Notes: a model not told the origin generated them from the letters alone. A DNA stretch of 20,260 bases from an uncultured Actinomycetes bacterium (GCA_945957335.1 CAMFLJ010000024.1:1-20260); one strand, 5' to 3'. Shown: positions 1 to 7,523, numbered from the stretch's first letter. Numbers and translations are program-made.

Positions 1-324
1 CAGCTCGTCGTCCTCGCGGTCGCGGTCGAAGAGGTGCTCGTTGGCCTGGGGCTCCCACACCCGGAAGCGGGGGCAGGCGCGGGTGCAGCTGGTGCAGCCC
101 TTCTCGCCGTGGCCGCAGTTGGTGGGGCCGAGCTCGTCCTCGATGTGGAACGGCTTGTAGCCACCCGAGGTGTGGTCGTAGCCGATCACGTCGTGGGGGC
201 ACGAGATCACGCAGCCGGCGCAGCCCGTGCACAGCCCGGAGGTGATGACCTCGTCGTAGAGCTCCTTCCACTGGAAGCTCCAACGCTCTGCCTTCGCCGG
301 TGCGGCGGCCTCCTGGGTGCTCAT
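1..324 (-). CDS. Fe-S protein, F420 hydrogenase/dehydrogenase beta-subunit type (partial, N-terminal 108 residues)
   Basis: The gene starts at an ATG (324-322) and runs off the left edge of the window without a stop, so only 108 residues are visible. They hold two ferredoxin-like cysteine clusters. The first is C32, C35, C38, C42 in a CTGCAGCVISCP context; the second is C70, C77, C80, C84, ending CTSCTRACP. Each can bind a [4Fe-4S] cluster. This arrangement, with the GYDH...GGYKPF stretch between clusters, resembles the N-terminus of coenzyme F420 hydrogenase/dehydrogenase beta-subunit (FrhB/FdhB) proteins, which pass electrons between Fe-S clusters, flavin and F420 in the cytoplasm. The substrate cannot be told because the C-terminal domain is missing. 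The gene diverges from an acyl-CoA dehydrogenase across a shared operator. No Shine-Dalgarno precedes the start, but a -10-like hexamer lies 8 bases upstream. It could also be a plain ferredoxin-domain oxidoreductase. Confidence 0.75.
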   Translation of the reverse strand, partial: MSTQEAAAPAKAERWSFQWKELYDEVITSGLCTGCAGCVISCPHDVIGYDHTSGGYKPFHIEDELGPTNCGHGEKGCTSCTRACPRFRVWEPQANEHLFDRDREDDEL

Positions 325-332
325 GGTCGCCG

Positions 333-338
333 AAGGTA
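333..338 (-). promoter_or_regulatory. Putative -10 element of the Fe-S protein gene (leaderless)
   Basis: Read on the minus strand the hexamer is TACCTT, fitting the actinobacterial TAnnnT -10 pattern. Only 8 bases separate it from the ATG at 324, so transcription would start at or within about 3 bases of the start codon. No -35 match is evident. Confidence 0.45.
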
Positions 339-377
339 GTCGGTCCCGCCGCGGGTGCGACCCGTCGGGCCGCCCGG

Positions 378-398
378 TTCCTGACGTGCCGTCAGGAA
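378..398. promoter_or_regulatory. Perfect 21-bp palindrome, probable repressor operator
   Basis: The arms TTCCTGACG and CGTCAGGAA are exact reverse complements around the 3-base centre TGC. The site lies between divergent starts at 324 and 436, upstream of the -10-like sequence of the acyl-CoA dehydrogenase. Size and symmetry fit a homodimeric TetR-family repressor, and such repressors commonly control acyl-CoA genes in actinobacteria. The regulator is not in the window. A hairpin role is less likely because the site is upstream of both predicted start points. Confidence 0.6.
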
Positions 399-407
399 GT
401 GGACGGC

Positions 408-423
408 TACCGACCGGTAATAG
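408..423 (+). promoter_or_regulatory. Putative promoter core of the acyl-CoA dehydrogenase gene
   Basis: A second small inverted repeat (TACCG, AC, CGGTA at 408-419) runs into TAATAG at 418-423, a weak -10-like hexamer. An AGGAC (422-426) 9 bases before the ATG could serve as ribosome binding site. No convincing -35 was found. The 378-398 palindrome would cover the -35 region, as expected for repression. Confidence 0.3.
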
Positions 424-435
424 GACGATGTCGCC

Positions 436-1677
436 ATGGACCTGACCTACCCGCCCGAAGCCGAGGAGTTCCGCGTCGAGATCCGCGGCTGGCTCGAGGA
501 CAACCTCCCCGACGGCTGGTTCGACGACGGCTTCTCCATGTCCGACACCGAGCGGGCCGCCTGGCTCGAGCAGTGGACGGCGAAGCTCTTCGAGGGCGGC
601 TGGATCTGCGCCACGTGGCCGACCGAGTACGGCGGCAAGGGGCTCAGCACCATGCAGGGCGTGGTGCTCGCCGAGGAGTTCGCCCGGGCCGGCGCCCCGA
701 TGCGCGGCGACTTCTTCGGTGACACCCTCGTCGGTCCCACCATCCTCCAGTGGGGCACCGAGGAGCAGAAGAAGGAGTTCATCCCCGGCATCCTCTCGGG
801 CACCATCGCCTGGTGCCAGGGCTTCTCCGAGCCCGACGCCGGCTCCGACCTCGCCTCGCTGAAGACCACCGCCGAGCTCGACGGCGACGAGTGGGTCATC
901 AACGGCCAGAAGATCTGGACCACCCAGGGCTTCGCCGCCGACTACGGCTTCGTGCTGTGCCGCACCGACAAGGAGGCCCCGAAGCACAAGGGCATCTCCT
1001 ACCTCCTCGTGCCCATGCACCAGGAGGGCGTCGAGGTGCGCGCCATCAAGCAGATCGACGCCTCGGCCGAGTTCGCCGAGGTCTTCTTCACCAACGCCCG
1101 CTGCCCGAAGGACAACGTCGTCGGGGGCCTCAACAACGGCTGGTCGGTGGCCATGACCACCCTCGGCTTCGAGCGCGGCACGTCGGCCACCACCGGCTAC
1201 CGCCGCTTCGAGACCGAGCTCAAGCACATCATCGAGGCGGCGAAGCGCAACGGGAAGATCGACGACCCGCTGATCCGCCAGCGCATCGCCACGAGCTGGT
1301 CGAAGGTCCAGATCATGCGGATCAACGGCCTGCGCTCGCTGGCCACTGCGATCTCGGGCAAGCGCGACTTCGGTGTCGCGGCCCTCGGCGCCACCAACAA
1401 GATCTTCTGGAGCGAGTACCACCAGGAGGTCATGAAGCTGGCCATGGACATCCTCGGGATGGAGGGCCAGACCCTCCTCGGCGAGGTCGGCATCGAGGAG
1501 TCGATCCCCGGCTACGGGCGTCGCGAGGTCAACACCGAGTACCCGGCCAACGCGCTCCAGTCGTCGTTCTTCTTCAGCCGGTCCGAGACCATCTGGGGCG
1601 GCACCTCGCAGATCCAGCGCAACATCGTCGGCGAGCGGGTCCTGGGCCTGCCCAAGGAGCCCAAGGCCGCCGGTTGA
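436..1677 (+). CDS. Acyl-CoA dehydrogenase (FadE type)
   Basis: This 413-residue protein has the full acyl-CoA dehydrogenase architecture: a helical N-terminal domain (about 1-120), a beta domain with the flavin signature around WCQGFSEPDAGSDLASL (126-142) and GQKIWTT (157-163), and a helical C-terminal domain ending SQIQRNIVGERVLGLP. The enzyme should make an alpha,beta double bond in an acyl-CoA using FAD, passing electrons to ETF. At the usual catalytic position (the Glu of IYEGT) it has IWGGT, so that Glu is Gly. Glu247 in GFERGTS is the likely base instead, as in isovaleryl-CoA-type and many actinobacterial FadE enzymes. The substrate is unknown; branched or bulky acyl-CoAs are possible. 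ATG 436 is chosen because it fits family length. The 8-base-offset ATG at 428 is in another frame. The divergent Fe-S protein gene shares its control region. Confidence 0.93.
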   Translation: MDLTYPPEAEEFRVEIRGWLEDNLPDGWFDDGFSMSDTERAAWLEQWTAKLFEGGWICATWPTEYGGKGLSTMQGVVLAEEFARAGAPMRGDFFGDTLVGPTILQWGTEEQKKEFIPGILSGTIAWCQGFSEPDAGSDLASLKTTAELDGDEWVINGQKIWTTQGFAADYGFVLCRTDKEAPKHKGISYLLVPMHQEGVEVRAIKQIDASAEFAEVFFTNARCPKDNVVGGLNNGWSVAMTTLGFERGTSATTGYRRFETELKHIIEAAKRNGKIDDPLIRQRIATSWSKVQIMRINGLRSLATAISGKRDFGVAALGATNKIFWSEYHQEVMKLAMDILGMEGQTLLGEVGIEESIPGYGRREVNTEYPANALQSSFFFSRSETIWGGTSQIQRNIVGERVLGLPKEPKAAG

Positions 1678-1685
1678 GCACCGGT

Positions 1686-1700
1686 CCCGGCCCAGCCGGG
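1686..1700 (+). terminator. Short hairpin after the acyl-CoA dehydrogenase gene
   Basis: CCCGGC and GCCGGG pair perfectly around a CCA loop, 8 bases after the stop codon. There is no T tract. It may act as an intrinsic terminator of the T-less kind seen in GC-rich actinobacteria, but a 6-bp stem is weak evidence. Confidence 0.35.
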
Positions 1701-1759
1701 CACCTGATCACCAGCCGTCGCTGACGCGAGGGTGACCGGGAGCCCGGGGCGCGCGGGAG

Positions 1760-1765
1760 TAGCCT
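1760..1765 (+). promoter_or_regulatory. Putative -10 element of the LCP gene (leaderless)
   Basis: TAGCCT lies 9 bases before the ATG at 1775. The same hexamer at the same distance precedes murA on the other strand. GGGAG at 1755-1759 is upstream of this -10 and too far away to be the ribosome binding site. Confidence 0.5.
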
Positions 1766-1774
1766 GACCCAGCC

Positions 1775-3301
1775 ATGTCCGATGTACCCCCGACGTCGGA
1801 AGGGAGCGCCGAAGCGCCCCGTTCCGGGCGCCCCGAGTTCCGCCACGCCAAGCCCCCGCCCCGCCGCCGTTGGGCGTGGCGAGGCGTTGGTGCCGTGGTC
1901 CTCGCCGGCGTCCTCCTCGTCGTCGCCGTGGTCGGGTACAGCTGGTACCGCTACAACCAGATCGGCCGCGACGACGTCGCCCTGGCCGAGGGCTCGGGCA
2001 GCGTCCAGAACTTCCTGATCGTCGGCTCCGACACCCGCGCCGTGATCGACCCGAGCGACCCCGACTACAAGGCGTTCGGCAAGGACCTCTCGCCGCCCCG
2101 GTCCGACACGATCATGATCGCCCGGGTCGACTCCAAGGCGAAGACCGTCGACCTCGTCTCGTTCCCCCGCGACCTGTGGGTGCCGATCAGCCCCTCCGGC
2201 GATCCCGAGCGGATCAACACCGCCTACAACGTCGAGGACCCCAACCAGGACGGCGCCCAGCGCCTGGTCGACACGATCAAGGCCGACTTCGGCATCGACA
2301 TCAACCACTACATCGCCGTCGACTTCGCCAGCTTCAAGGGCGTCATCGACGCCGTCGGCGGCATCCCGCTCTACTTCCACACCGCCGTGCGCGACCGCTC
2401 CACCGGCTTCTACCAGTACGACCTGGGCTGCCAGACGCTGAACGGCGAGCAGGCCCTCGCCCTCTCCCGCTCGCGCCACTTCGAGTACCAGACCAGCAAG
2501 GGCTGGGTCGACGACCCGAGCTCCGACCTCGGCCGCATCGCCCGCCAGCAGCTCGTCATGCGCACCACCGTCGACCGGGCGGGTGCCACCTTCGGCAGCT
2601 TCGACCTGAAGGCGATCAACGACATCATCTCGTCGACCTCCGACAAGCTCACGCTCGACAGCAAGCTCAGCCTCGGCGACATGGCGTCGCTGGCCAAGGC
2701 GTTCAAGGGCTTCAGCGGCAGCCAGATCCAGAGCCACAGCCTCCCCGTGTACCCGTACACGACCAACGGCGGCGCCGCGGTGCTGAAGCTCGACGAGGCG
2801 GCGGCCCAACCGGTGCTCGACATCTTCCGCTCGACCCCGGGCCAGTCCGACACCACAGCCACCACCGCCCCCCTCAAGGTCACCCTGTCGGTGAGCAACG
2901 GCAGCGGCACCCGCAACCAGGCCACCGACGTCAGCACCTCGCTCAAGGCCCTCGGTTACACCACCTCGATCGGCGCCGACACGGCCAAGCCCCAGGCCAA
3001 GACCGTGATCCGCTACGGCGCCGGCATGCGGGCCGAGGCCGACCAGGTCGCCCGCCAGCTGCAGTCCGGCGCCGAGCTGCAGGCCGACTCGAGCCTCGAC
3101 AAGGCCACCGTCAAGATCGTGCTCGTCACCGGCACCGACTTCACCGGGGTGCGCGACACGCTCGCCGAGGCCACCACCACCACGACCGCCCCCGGCTCGA
3201 CCTCCACCACCGCCACGCCGACCACGATCAAGCCGGGTGAGGTCACCGCCGAGGTCGGGTACGTGAACTTCGATCCCCCCGACGGCACCACCTGCGGCTG
3301 A
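1775..3301 (+). CDS. LytR-CpsA-Psr (LCP) family cell-wall glycopolymer ligase with LytR_C domain
   Basis: The 508-residue protein has a basic, proline-rich cytoplasmic N-terminus, one membrane segment (about 37-55), an extracellular LCP domain (about 78-270) and a LytR_C domain (about 367-455). Visible LCP signature residues are the GSDTR motif (84-88), R109-S-D111, the SFPRD motif with R132 and D133, and R232/R234 in ALSRSR, which in this family bind the pyrophosphate of a polyprenyl-linked donor. LCP enzymes transfer glycopolymers from lipid carrier to peptidoglycan or related wall acceptors. In mycolata they attach arabinogalactan. Here the polymer is unknown. After LytR_C comes a Thr/Pro/Ser-rich stretch (about 465-488), then a tail ending in a single cysteine, CG. 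The acyl-CoA synthetase gene starts 2 bases after the stop, so the two are probably co-transcribed. The ATG fits a leaderless promoter. Confidence 0.93.
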   Translation: MSDVPPTSEGSAEAPRSGRPEFRHAKPPPRRRWAWRGVGAVVLAGVLLVVAVVGYSWYRYNQIGRDDVALAEGSGSVQNFLIVGSDTRAVIDPSDPDYKAFGKDLSPPRSDTIMIARVDSKAKTVDLVSFPRDLWVPISPSGDPERINTAYNVEDPNQDGAQRLVDTIKADFGIDINHYIAVDFASFKGVIDAVGGIPLYFHTAVRDRSTGFYQYDLGCQTLNGEQALALSRSRHFEYQTSKGWVDDPSSDLGRIARQQLVMRTTVDRAGATFGSFDLKAINDIISSTSDKLTLDSKLSLGDMASLAKAFKGFSGSQIQSHSLPVYPYTTNGGAAVLKLDEAAAQPVLDIFRSTPGQSDTTATTAPLKVTLSVSNGSGTRNQATDVSTSLKALGYTTSIGADTAKPQAKTVIRYGAGMRAEADQVARQLQSGAELQADSSLDKATVKIVLVTGTDFTGVRDTLAEATTTTTAPGSTSTTATPTTIKPGEVTAEVGYVNFDPPDGTTCG

Positions 3302-3303
3302 CC

Positions 3304-4854
3304 GTGGCGCCGGGCCTGCTCCCCGCGGTGGTGACCGACGCCGCCGCGGCCCACCCCGACCGCACCGCGCTGGTGCACGGCACCCACCGCCTGACCTTCG
3401 CCGAGCTGGCCGGGCGCATCGCCCGCGCCGCTGCGGTGGTCGAGGGCCTCGCCCCGGCGGGCGGCACGGTGGCCGCCATCGGCCCCAACCACCCGGCCTG
3501 GGTCGAGCTCTACCACGGCGTGCCGGCGGCCGGTCGGGTGCTGGCGTTCCTGAACCACCGGCTCTCGGGCCCCGAGCTGGCGGCGCTCGTGGCCCGCAGC
3601 GGCGCCGGTGCCGTGGTCGGCCCCGACGACCAGCTGGCCCGGTTGCGCGACGCCGGGGTGGAGGTGCCGCTCGTCGACCTCACCAGCTGGGACGTGGCGG
3701 TGACCGCTGCCGAGCCCGCTGATCCCGCCGCGTGGACCGGCCCCGGTGCCGACCGCGCCGCGGTGGCCTGGCTCCTGTTCACCAGCGGCACCACGGCGGC
3801 CCCCAAGGGCGCCATGCTCACCCACGCGTCGATCCTCGCAGCGGTGGCGGCCAGCACCGCGGCCCGGCCGGTCGAGCCCGACGACGTCTACCTCTTCCCG
3901 TTCCCCCTGTGCCACGTGGCCGGGTACAACGTCGTGCACCGCCACGCCAACGGCCGGCCGGTGGTGCTGGTCGACCGCTTCGAGCCCGCCTCGTTCTGCG
4001 CGGCGGTGGCCGCCGAGGGCGTGACCTCCACGTCGCTCGCCGCCACCATGCTCGCCTCGCTGCTCGACCACGTGGCCGCCGAGCCGGCCGCGCTCGACCA
4101 GCTGGCCACCCTCCGCTCGATCGCCTACGGCGCCGCCCCGATGGCGCCCGAGCTGCTGCGCCGGGCCGACCGGGTGCTCGGCGTCGACCTGGCCCAGGGC
4201 TACGGCATGACCGAGCTCTCGGGCAACGCCGTGTTCCTCGACGCCGAGGCCCACCGGCGCGGCCTGGCCGGCGAGGACCACCTCCTGCGGGCGGCCGGCC
4301 GCCCGGCGCCCGGGGTCGAGGTGCGCGTCGCCGACCCCGACGACGACCGCCCCCTGCCGGCCGGCGAGGTGGGCGAGATCCTGGTGCGGGCGCCCCAGGT
4401 GATGGCCGGCTACCTCGACGACCCGGCGGCCACCGCTGCCGCGCTGCGCGGCGGCTGGCTCCACACCGGCGACCTCGGCCGCCTCGACGACGAGGGCCTC
4501 CTCCACGTGGTCGACCGCAGCAAGGACGTGATCATCACCGGCGGCGAGAACGTGTCGTCGCTCGAGGTCGAGGACGTGCTGCTCGGCGCGCCCGGCGTGT
4601 CGAGGGTGGCGGTGGTGGGGGTGCCCGACCCGACCTGGGGCGAGAACGTCTGCGCCGTGGTGGTGCCCGGGCCCGACGGTGTCGACCCCGATGCGGTCGT
4701 GGCCGCGGCCCGCCTGCGCCTGGCCGGGTTCAAGGTGCCGCGCCACGTCGTGGTGGTCGACGAGCTGCCCGTGAACGCGGCGGGCAAGGTCGTGAAGGCC
4801 GACCTGCGGGCGTGGCTGGCGGCCGAGCCCGAGCACCTCGGCTCGCGGATGTGA
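3304..4854 (+). CDS. AMP-forming acyl-CoA synthetase / ligase (FadD-like)
   Basis: This 516-residue protein is an ANL-superfamily adenylating enzyme, which activates a carboxylic acid as an acyl-AMP and transfers it to CoA. Core motifs are in order: the phosphate-binding loop FTSGTTAAPKG (159-169), QGYGMTE (298-304), the ATP-ribose Asp in HTGD (D390), the hinge region DRSKDVIITGGENV (404-417), and the catalytic lysine K495 in NAAGKVVK. Length and motif spacing suit fatty- or aryl-acyl-CoA ligases; the acid cannot be named from sequence. The start is GTG 3304, two bases after the LCP stop, with no spacer for a separate promoter, so it likely depends on the upstream transcript. The link between wall-polymer ligase and acyl activation is not explained by known pathways and may be incidental. 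The gene converges with the glycosyltransferase at 4870. Confidence 0.92.
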   Translation: MAPGLLPAVVTDAAAAHPDRTALVHGTHRLTFAELAGRIARAAAVVEGLAPAGGTVAAIGPNHPAWVELYHGVPAAGRVLAFLNHRLSGPELAALVARSGAGAVVGPDDQLARLRDAGVEVPLVDLTSWDVAVTAAEPADPAAWTGPGADRAAVAWLLFTSGTTAAPKGAMLTHASILAAVAASTAARPVEPDDVYLFPFPLCHVAGYNVVHRHANGRPVVLVDRFEPASFCAAVAAEGVTSTSLAATMLASLLDHVAAEPAALDQLATLRSIAYGAAPMAPELLRRADRVLGVDLAQGYGMTELSGNAVFLDAEAHRRGLAGEDHLLRAAGRPAPGVEVRVADPDDDRPLPAGEVGEILVRAPQVMAGYLDDPAATAAALRGGWLHTGDLGRLDDEGLLHVVDRSKDVIITGGENVSSLEVEDVLLGAPGVSRVAVVGVPDPTWGENVCAVVVPGPDGVDPDAVVAAARLRLAGFKVPRHVVVVDELPVNAAGKVVKADLRAWLAAEPEHLGSRM

Positions 4855-4869
4855 CCGGGGTCGAGGCGC

Positions 4870-6018
4870 CTAGGCCGAGCGGAGGAGGATCCGGACGATC
4901 GCGTCGGTCGCGGTGTCCCAGTTGAGCTCCGCCTCGAAGCGCTCTCGGCTGGTGCGGCAGAGCTCGAGGTACGCGTCGGGCTCGGACCACCACCGCTCGA
5001 GCACGTCGGCGTAGTCCTTGCCGTCGGACCCGAGCGGCAGCCGCTCGCCGTTGACGCCCGTCTTCACCATGGTGGGCATGCCGCCCGTCTCGGAGGCCAG
5101 GCTCGGCACCGCGTAGCTCGCGGCGTCCGCCAGCACGACCGAGGAGTTCTCGGCCCGGCTCGGCAGCAGGAGGGCGAAGGCCGACAGGAACAGGTCGTCG
5201 AGCAGCTCGCCCCGGGTGCGACGGTCGATGAACCCGTGGACGTGGATGTAGGGGGCATCCGGGACCGCGTCGGCCGGGATCTTGCCGGCGAGGTCGAGGC
5301 GGACGGGGATCCCCCGACGGTGCAGCTCGGTCGCCGCGGCGACGGCGATGTCGCCGCCCTTGCGCTCCCACTCCACACCCATCCAGAAGATCCGGAGTGG
5401 TCCCTCGAGCCGCCGTCGGGCGTGCTCGGCCAGGGCGTCGAGATCGAGCGGGCAGTCGTGCTGGGCCGCCATGGGCACGACCGTCACGTCCTTCGGGTCG
5501 ACCCCGTAGCGATCGATCGCGTCGGCTGCGGCCCAGTCGGACGGCACGACGAGGTGCGACATCTGGCGGAAGGCCAGGCGTTCCAGCCGCTCCGCGACGC
5601 GCACCGTCCGCGGCGCCAGGTTGGTCCAGGTCGGGTAGTAGTCGCGGTTCTGGGCGAACGTGGCGTCGATGTAGACGACCGGGTGGACGTCGGGCTCCAT
5701 GGTGCCCACGGTCCACGTGCACAGCGCGAGGACGGCGTCGGGCCGGACCGCCGCGAGGCGTTGGGCCATCTGCGGCTTGTAGGAGTCGATGATGCGGGGC
5801 TCGCGCTCCCAGAAGTACTTGCGCCCGAGCGCGCGGTTGTAGCCCTTGCGGATGGCCTCGGGGATCCGGGGCGGGTACTTCAGCGGACCGAGGGGGACGG
5901 TGGCGACGTCGTCACGCCGACGGAAGCCCTGGTACATCGAGTACGGCAGGCCGCTCCACGACCGTGGGTCGAAGCAGCTGTACTGGGTCGTCGCGAGGCC
6001 GATGACGGGGGCGGGCAT
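4870..6018 (-). CDS. GT4-like glycosyltransferase (GT-B fold)
   Basis: The 382-residue protein should move a sugar from a nucleotide donor to a lipid- or glycan-linked acceptor at the cytoplasmic face. The C-terminal half has GT4 landmarks: GVEWERKGGD (214-223), with the basic residue that contacts donor phosphates, LDLAGKIP (241-248), and the donor-binding segment PSRAENSSVVLADAASYAVPS. In that segment the family's E-x7-E motif reads E290-x7-D298, a conservative change. The N-terminal half is less conserved and sets the acceptor, which is unknown. The ATG at 6018 overlaps the TGA of the aminotransferase gene by one base (TGATG), and GGAGG lies a few bases upstream inside that gene, so translation is coupled. 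A longer in-frame extension upstream only re-reads the aminotransferase gene. The pairing suggests an amino sugar is made and then attached. Confidence 0.86.
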   Translation of the reverse strand: MPAPVIGLATTQYSCFDPRSWSGLPYSMYQGFRRRDDVATVPLGPLKYPPRIPEAIRKGYNRALGRKYFWEREPRIIDSYKPQMAQRLAAVRPDAVLALCTWTVGTMEPDVHPVVYIDATFAQNRDYYPTWTNLAPRTVRVAERLERLAFRQMSHLVVPSDWAAADAIDRYGVDPKDVTVVPMAAQHDCPLDLDALAEHARRRLEGPLRIFWMGVEWERKGGDIAVAAATELHRRGIPVRLDLAGKIPADAVPDAPYIHVHGFIDRRTRGELLDDLFLSAFALLLPSRAENSSVVLADAASYAVPSLASETGGMPTMVKTGVNGERLPLGSDGKDYADVLERWWSEPDAYLELCRTSRERFEAELNWDTATDAIVRILLRSA

Positions 6019-7244
6019 CAGGATCCTCCGCCTCGGGCGGCCAGCACGACCCGGCGCACGGCGGTGATCACGTCGGCGACGTCGGCATCGGTGACCGCGG
6101 CGCCGAGCGGGAGGGAGAGGGTGCGGTCCGAGACGTGCTCGGCCTCCGGGAACTGCCCCTCGACCCACGGCATGTGCTGTGCGTACCACGGGTGGCGGTG
6201 CACCGCGATGAAGTGCACACCGGTGCCGATGTTCTCGTGGTGCAGGGCCTCCTGGATCCAGTCGCGGTCGCGTGACAGGCCGTCGAGGTCGATCTGCACG
6301 GTGTAGAGGTGCCGCGCGTGGCGCGTGTCGGCCTCCACCGGGGCGGGGACGGAGAGCGGCAGGTCGGCGAAGGCCTCGTCGTAGGCCTCCCAGATCCGGT
6401 CCCGGTGGTCACGCCACGCCTCGAGCCGGGGGAACTGGTGCAGGCCGATCGCGGCCTGCAGATCCATCATGTTGAACTTGTAGCCGGGGAGCACGACGCC
6501 GTAGTGGCGGAAGCCGTCGTCCGAGTAGCGCTGCCACGCGCCGCGTGAGAGCCCGTGCAGGGCGTAGGTCTCGATCATCTCCGCCCAGTCCTGACGGGTG
6601 GTCGTGACCATGCCGCCCTCGCCGGTGACGATGTTCTTCGTCGCGTAGAAGGAGAAGACGGAGGCGTCAGCGAGCGAGCCGACCCGGCGCCCGTGGTACT
6701 CCGCGCCGATCGCGTGGGCGGCGTCGTCGATGACGAGCAGGCCGTGCTCGGCGGCGATGGCGAGGATGGCGTCCATGTCGCACGGGCGACCGGCCATGTG
6801 GACCGGCATCAACACCTTCGTGCGAGGCGTGATGGCGTCGACGATGCGCTGGGGGTCGATGTTCTGCGTGTGCCGGTCGATGTCGGCGAGCACCGGCGTG
6901 GCACCGGTGTGGAGGATGGCGTTCACGGTGGCGGCGAAGGTGAGTGGCGTGGTGATGACCTCGTCACCCGGGCCCACACCGGCGGCGAGCAGCGAGAGCT
7001 GCAGGCCTGCCGTGCACGAGTTGAGCGCCCGTCCGTGGGGCACGCCGACGTAGTCGGCGACCATCTGCTCGAAGCGTGCGACCTTCGGCCCGGTGCCGAG
7101 CCAGCGCGCCCGCATGGAGTCGACGACCTCGTCGATCTCGGGCTGCTCGACCAGGGGCTGGCCGAACACCAGGTACTCGTCCCGTTGAGGCCGTCCGCCG
7201 GCGATCGCCAGGGGACGGTCTTCCGCCGTCGGGGGTGACCCCAT
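6018..7244 (-). CDS. DegT/DnrJ/EryC1/StrS family PLP-dependent sugar aminotransferase
   Basis: The 408-residue protein is full length for the family. It carries the PLP lysine K203 in SFYATKNIVTGEGG, the cofactor-nitrogen Asp in VIDDAAHAIG (D174), the TPLTFAATVNAI substrate loop (99-110), and GYKFNMMDLQAAIG further on. Such enzymes usually transaminate a keto-sugar nucleotide with glutamate to give an amino sugar for surface glycans, glycolipids or natural products. Without neighbouring dehydratase or epimerase genes the sugar cannot be named. The start ATG 7244 has a good ribosome binding site (AGGAGA at 7253-7258, 8-base gap). It is the first gene of a two-gene operon with the glycosyltransferase; stop and next start overlap in TGATG. 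A non-sugar role, as known for a few DegT members, is possible. Confidence 0.93.
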   Translation of the reverse strand: MGSPPTAEDRPLAIAGGRPQRDEYLVFGQPLVEQPEIDEVVDSMRARWLGTGPKVARFEQMVADYVGVPHGRALNSCTAGLQLSLLAAGVGPGDEVITTPLTFAATVNAILHTGATPVLADIDRHTQNIDPQRIVDAITPRTKVLMPVHMAGRPCDMDAILAIAAEHGLLVIDDAAHAIGAEYHGRRVGSLADASVFSFYATKNIVTGEGGMVTTTRQDWAEMIETYALHGLSRGAWQRYSDDGFRHYGVVLPGYKFNMMDLQAAIGLHQFPRLEAWRDHRDRIWEAYDEAFADLPLSVPAPVEADTRHARHLYTVQIDLDGLSRDRDWIQEALHHENIGTGVHFIAVHRHPWYAQHMPWVEGQFPEAEHVSDRTLSLPLGAAVTDADVADVITAVRRVVLAARGGGS

Positions 7245-7252
7245 GAAGCACT

Positions 7253-7280
7253 TCTCCTCGCCGTGTCTCCCGTCAGCGTA
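7253..7280 (-). promoter_or_regulatory. Putative promoter -10 and ribosome binding site of the aminotransferase operon
   Basis: On the minus strand TACGCT (7280-7275) fits the TAnnnT -10 pattern. It is followed by a leader of about 24 bases containing AGGAGA (7258-7253) before the ATG at 7244. No clear -35 was seen. This is a leadered start, unlike the leaderless ones elsewhere in the window. Confidence 0.4.
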
Positions 7281-7396
7281 GGAGTCTTACCCCGTCGCGA
7301 CCCCACCCGGGACGGTGAGGTCGATCCTCGGGCGGGTCACCGACCGCACCGCGACCGCATCACGCCTGCCCGCGGGCCCTGAGCCCGGGCGCGAGA

Positions 7397-7423
7397 CGGG
7401 CCTGCCGATGGTCGGCAGGCCCG
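7397..7423 (-). terminator. Strong hairpin terminator downstream of tRNA-Arg
   Basis: Two perfectly complementary 12-base arms, CGGGCCTGCCGA and TCGGCAGGCCCG, enclose a 3-base loop. The hairpin begins 6 bases after the encoded CCA of the tRNA on the minus strand. No T tract follows, as is common for GC-rich actinobacterial terminators. It would also shield the downstream aminotransferase operon from tRNA transcription. Confidence 0.7.
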
Positions 7424-7429
7424 GTCGAG

Positions 7430-7504
7430 TGGCGCCCTCGGCAGGATTCGAACCTGCGCACACGGCTCCGGAGGCCGATGCTCTATCCCCTGAGCTACGA
7501 GGGC
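7430..7504 (-). tRNA. tRNA-Arg, anticodon CCG
   Basis: The minus strand folds as a complete cloverleaf: acceptor GCCCTCG with CGAGGGC, D stem GCTC/GAGC around AGGGGATA, anticodon loop CTCCGGA, a 4-base variable loop GTGC, and T stem GCAGG/CCTGC around TTCGAAT. The anticodon is CCG, reading the arginine codon CGG, which is common in DNA this rich in GC. The discriminator base is G and the 3' CCA is encoded. The first pair of the anticodon stem (27-43) is a T-T mismatch; all other stem pairs are Watson-Crick. A -10-like TAGGGT precedes it and a strong hairpin follows, so it is a single-gene unit. Confidence 0.95.
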
Positions 7505-7517
7505 TCGAGGCATCGAG

Positions 7518-7523
7518 ACCCTA
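7518..7523 (-). promoter_or_regulatory. Putative -10 element of the tRNA-Arg gene
   Basis: On the minus strand TAGGGT lies 13 bases before the mature tRNA 5' end, leaving a short 5' leader of about 6 bases for RNase P to remove. No convincing -35 hexamer is present at the usual distance. Confidence 0.45.

Noticed and set aside
1574..4836. Long minus-strand open frames (411 and 607 codons) opposite the LCP and acyl-CoA synthetase genes
   Set aside because: Compositionally biased with no recognisable motif; the plus strand carries full family motifs over the same span.
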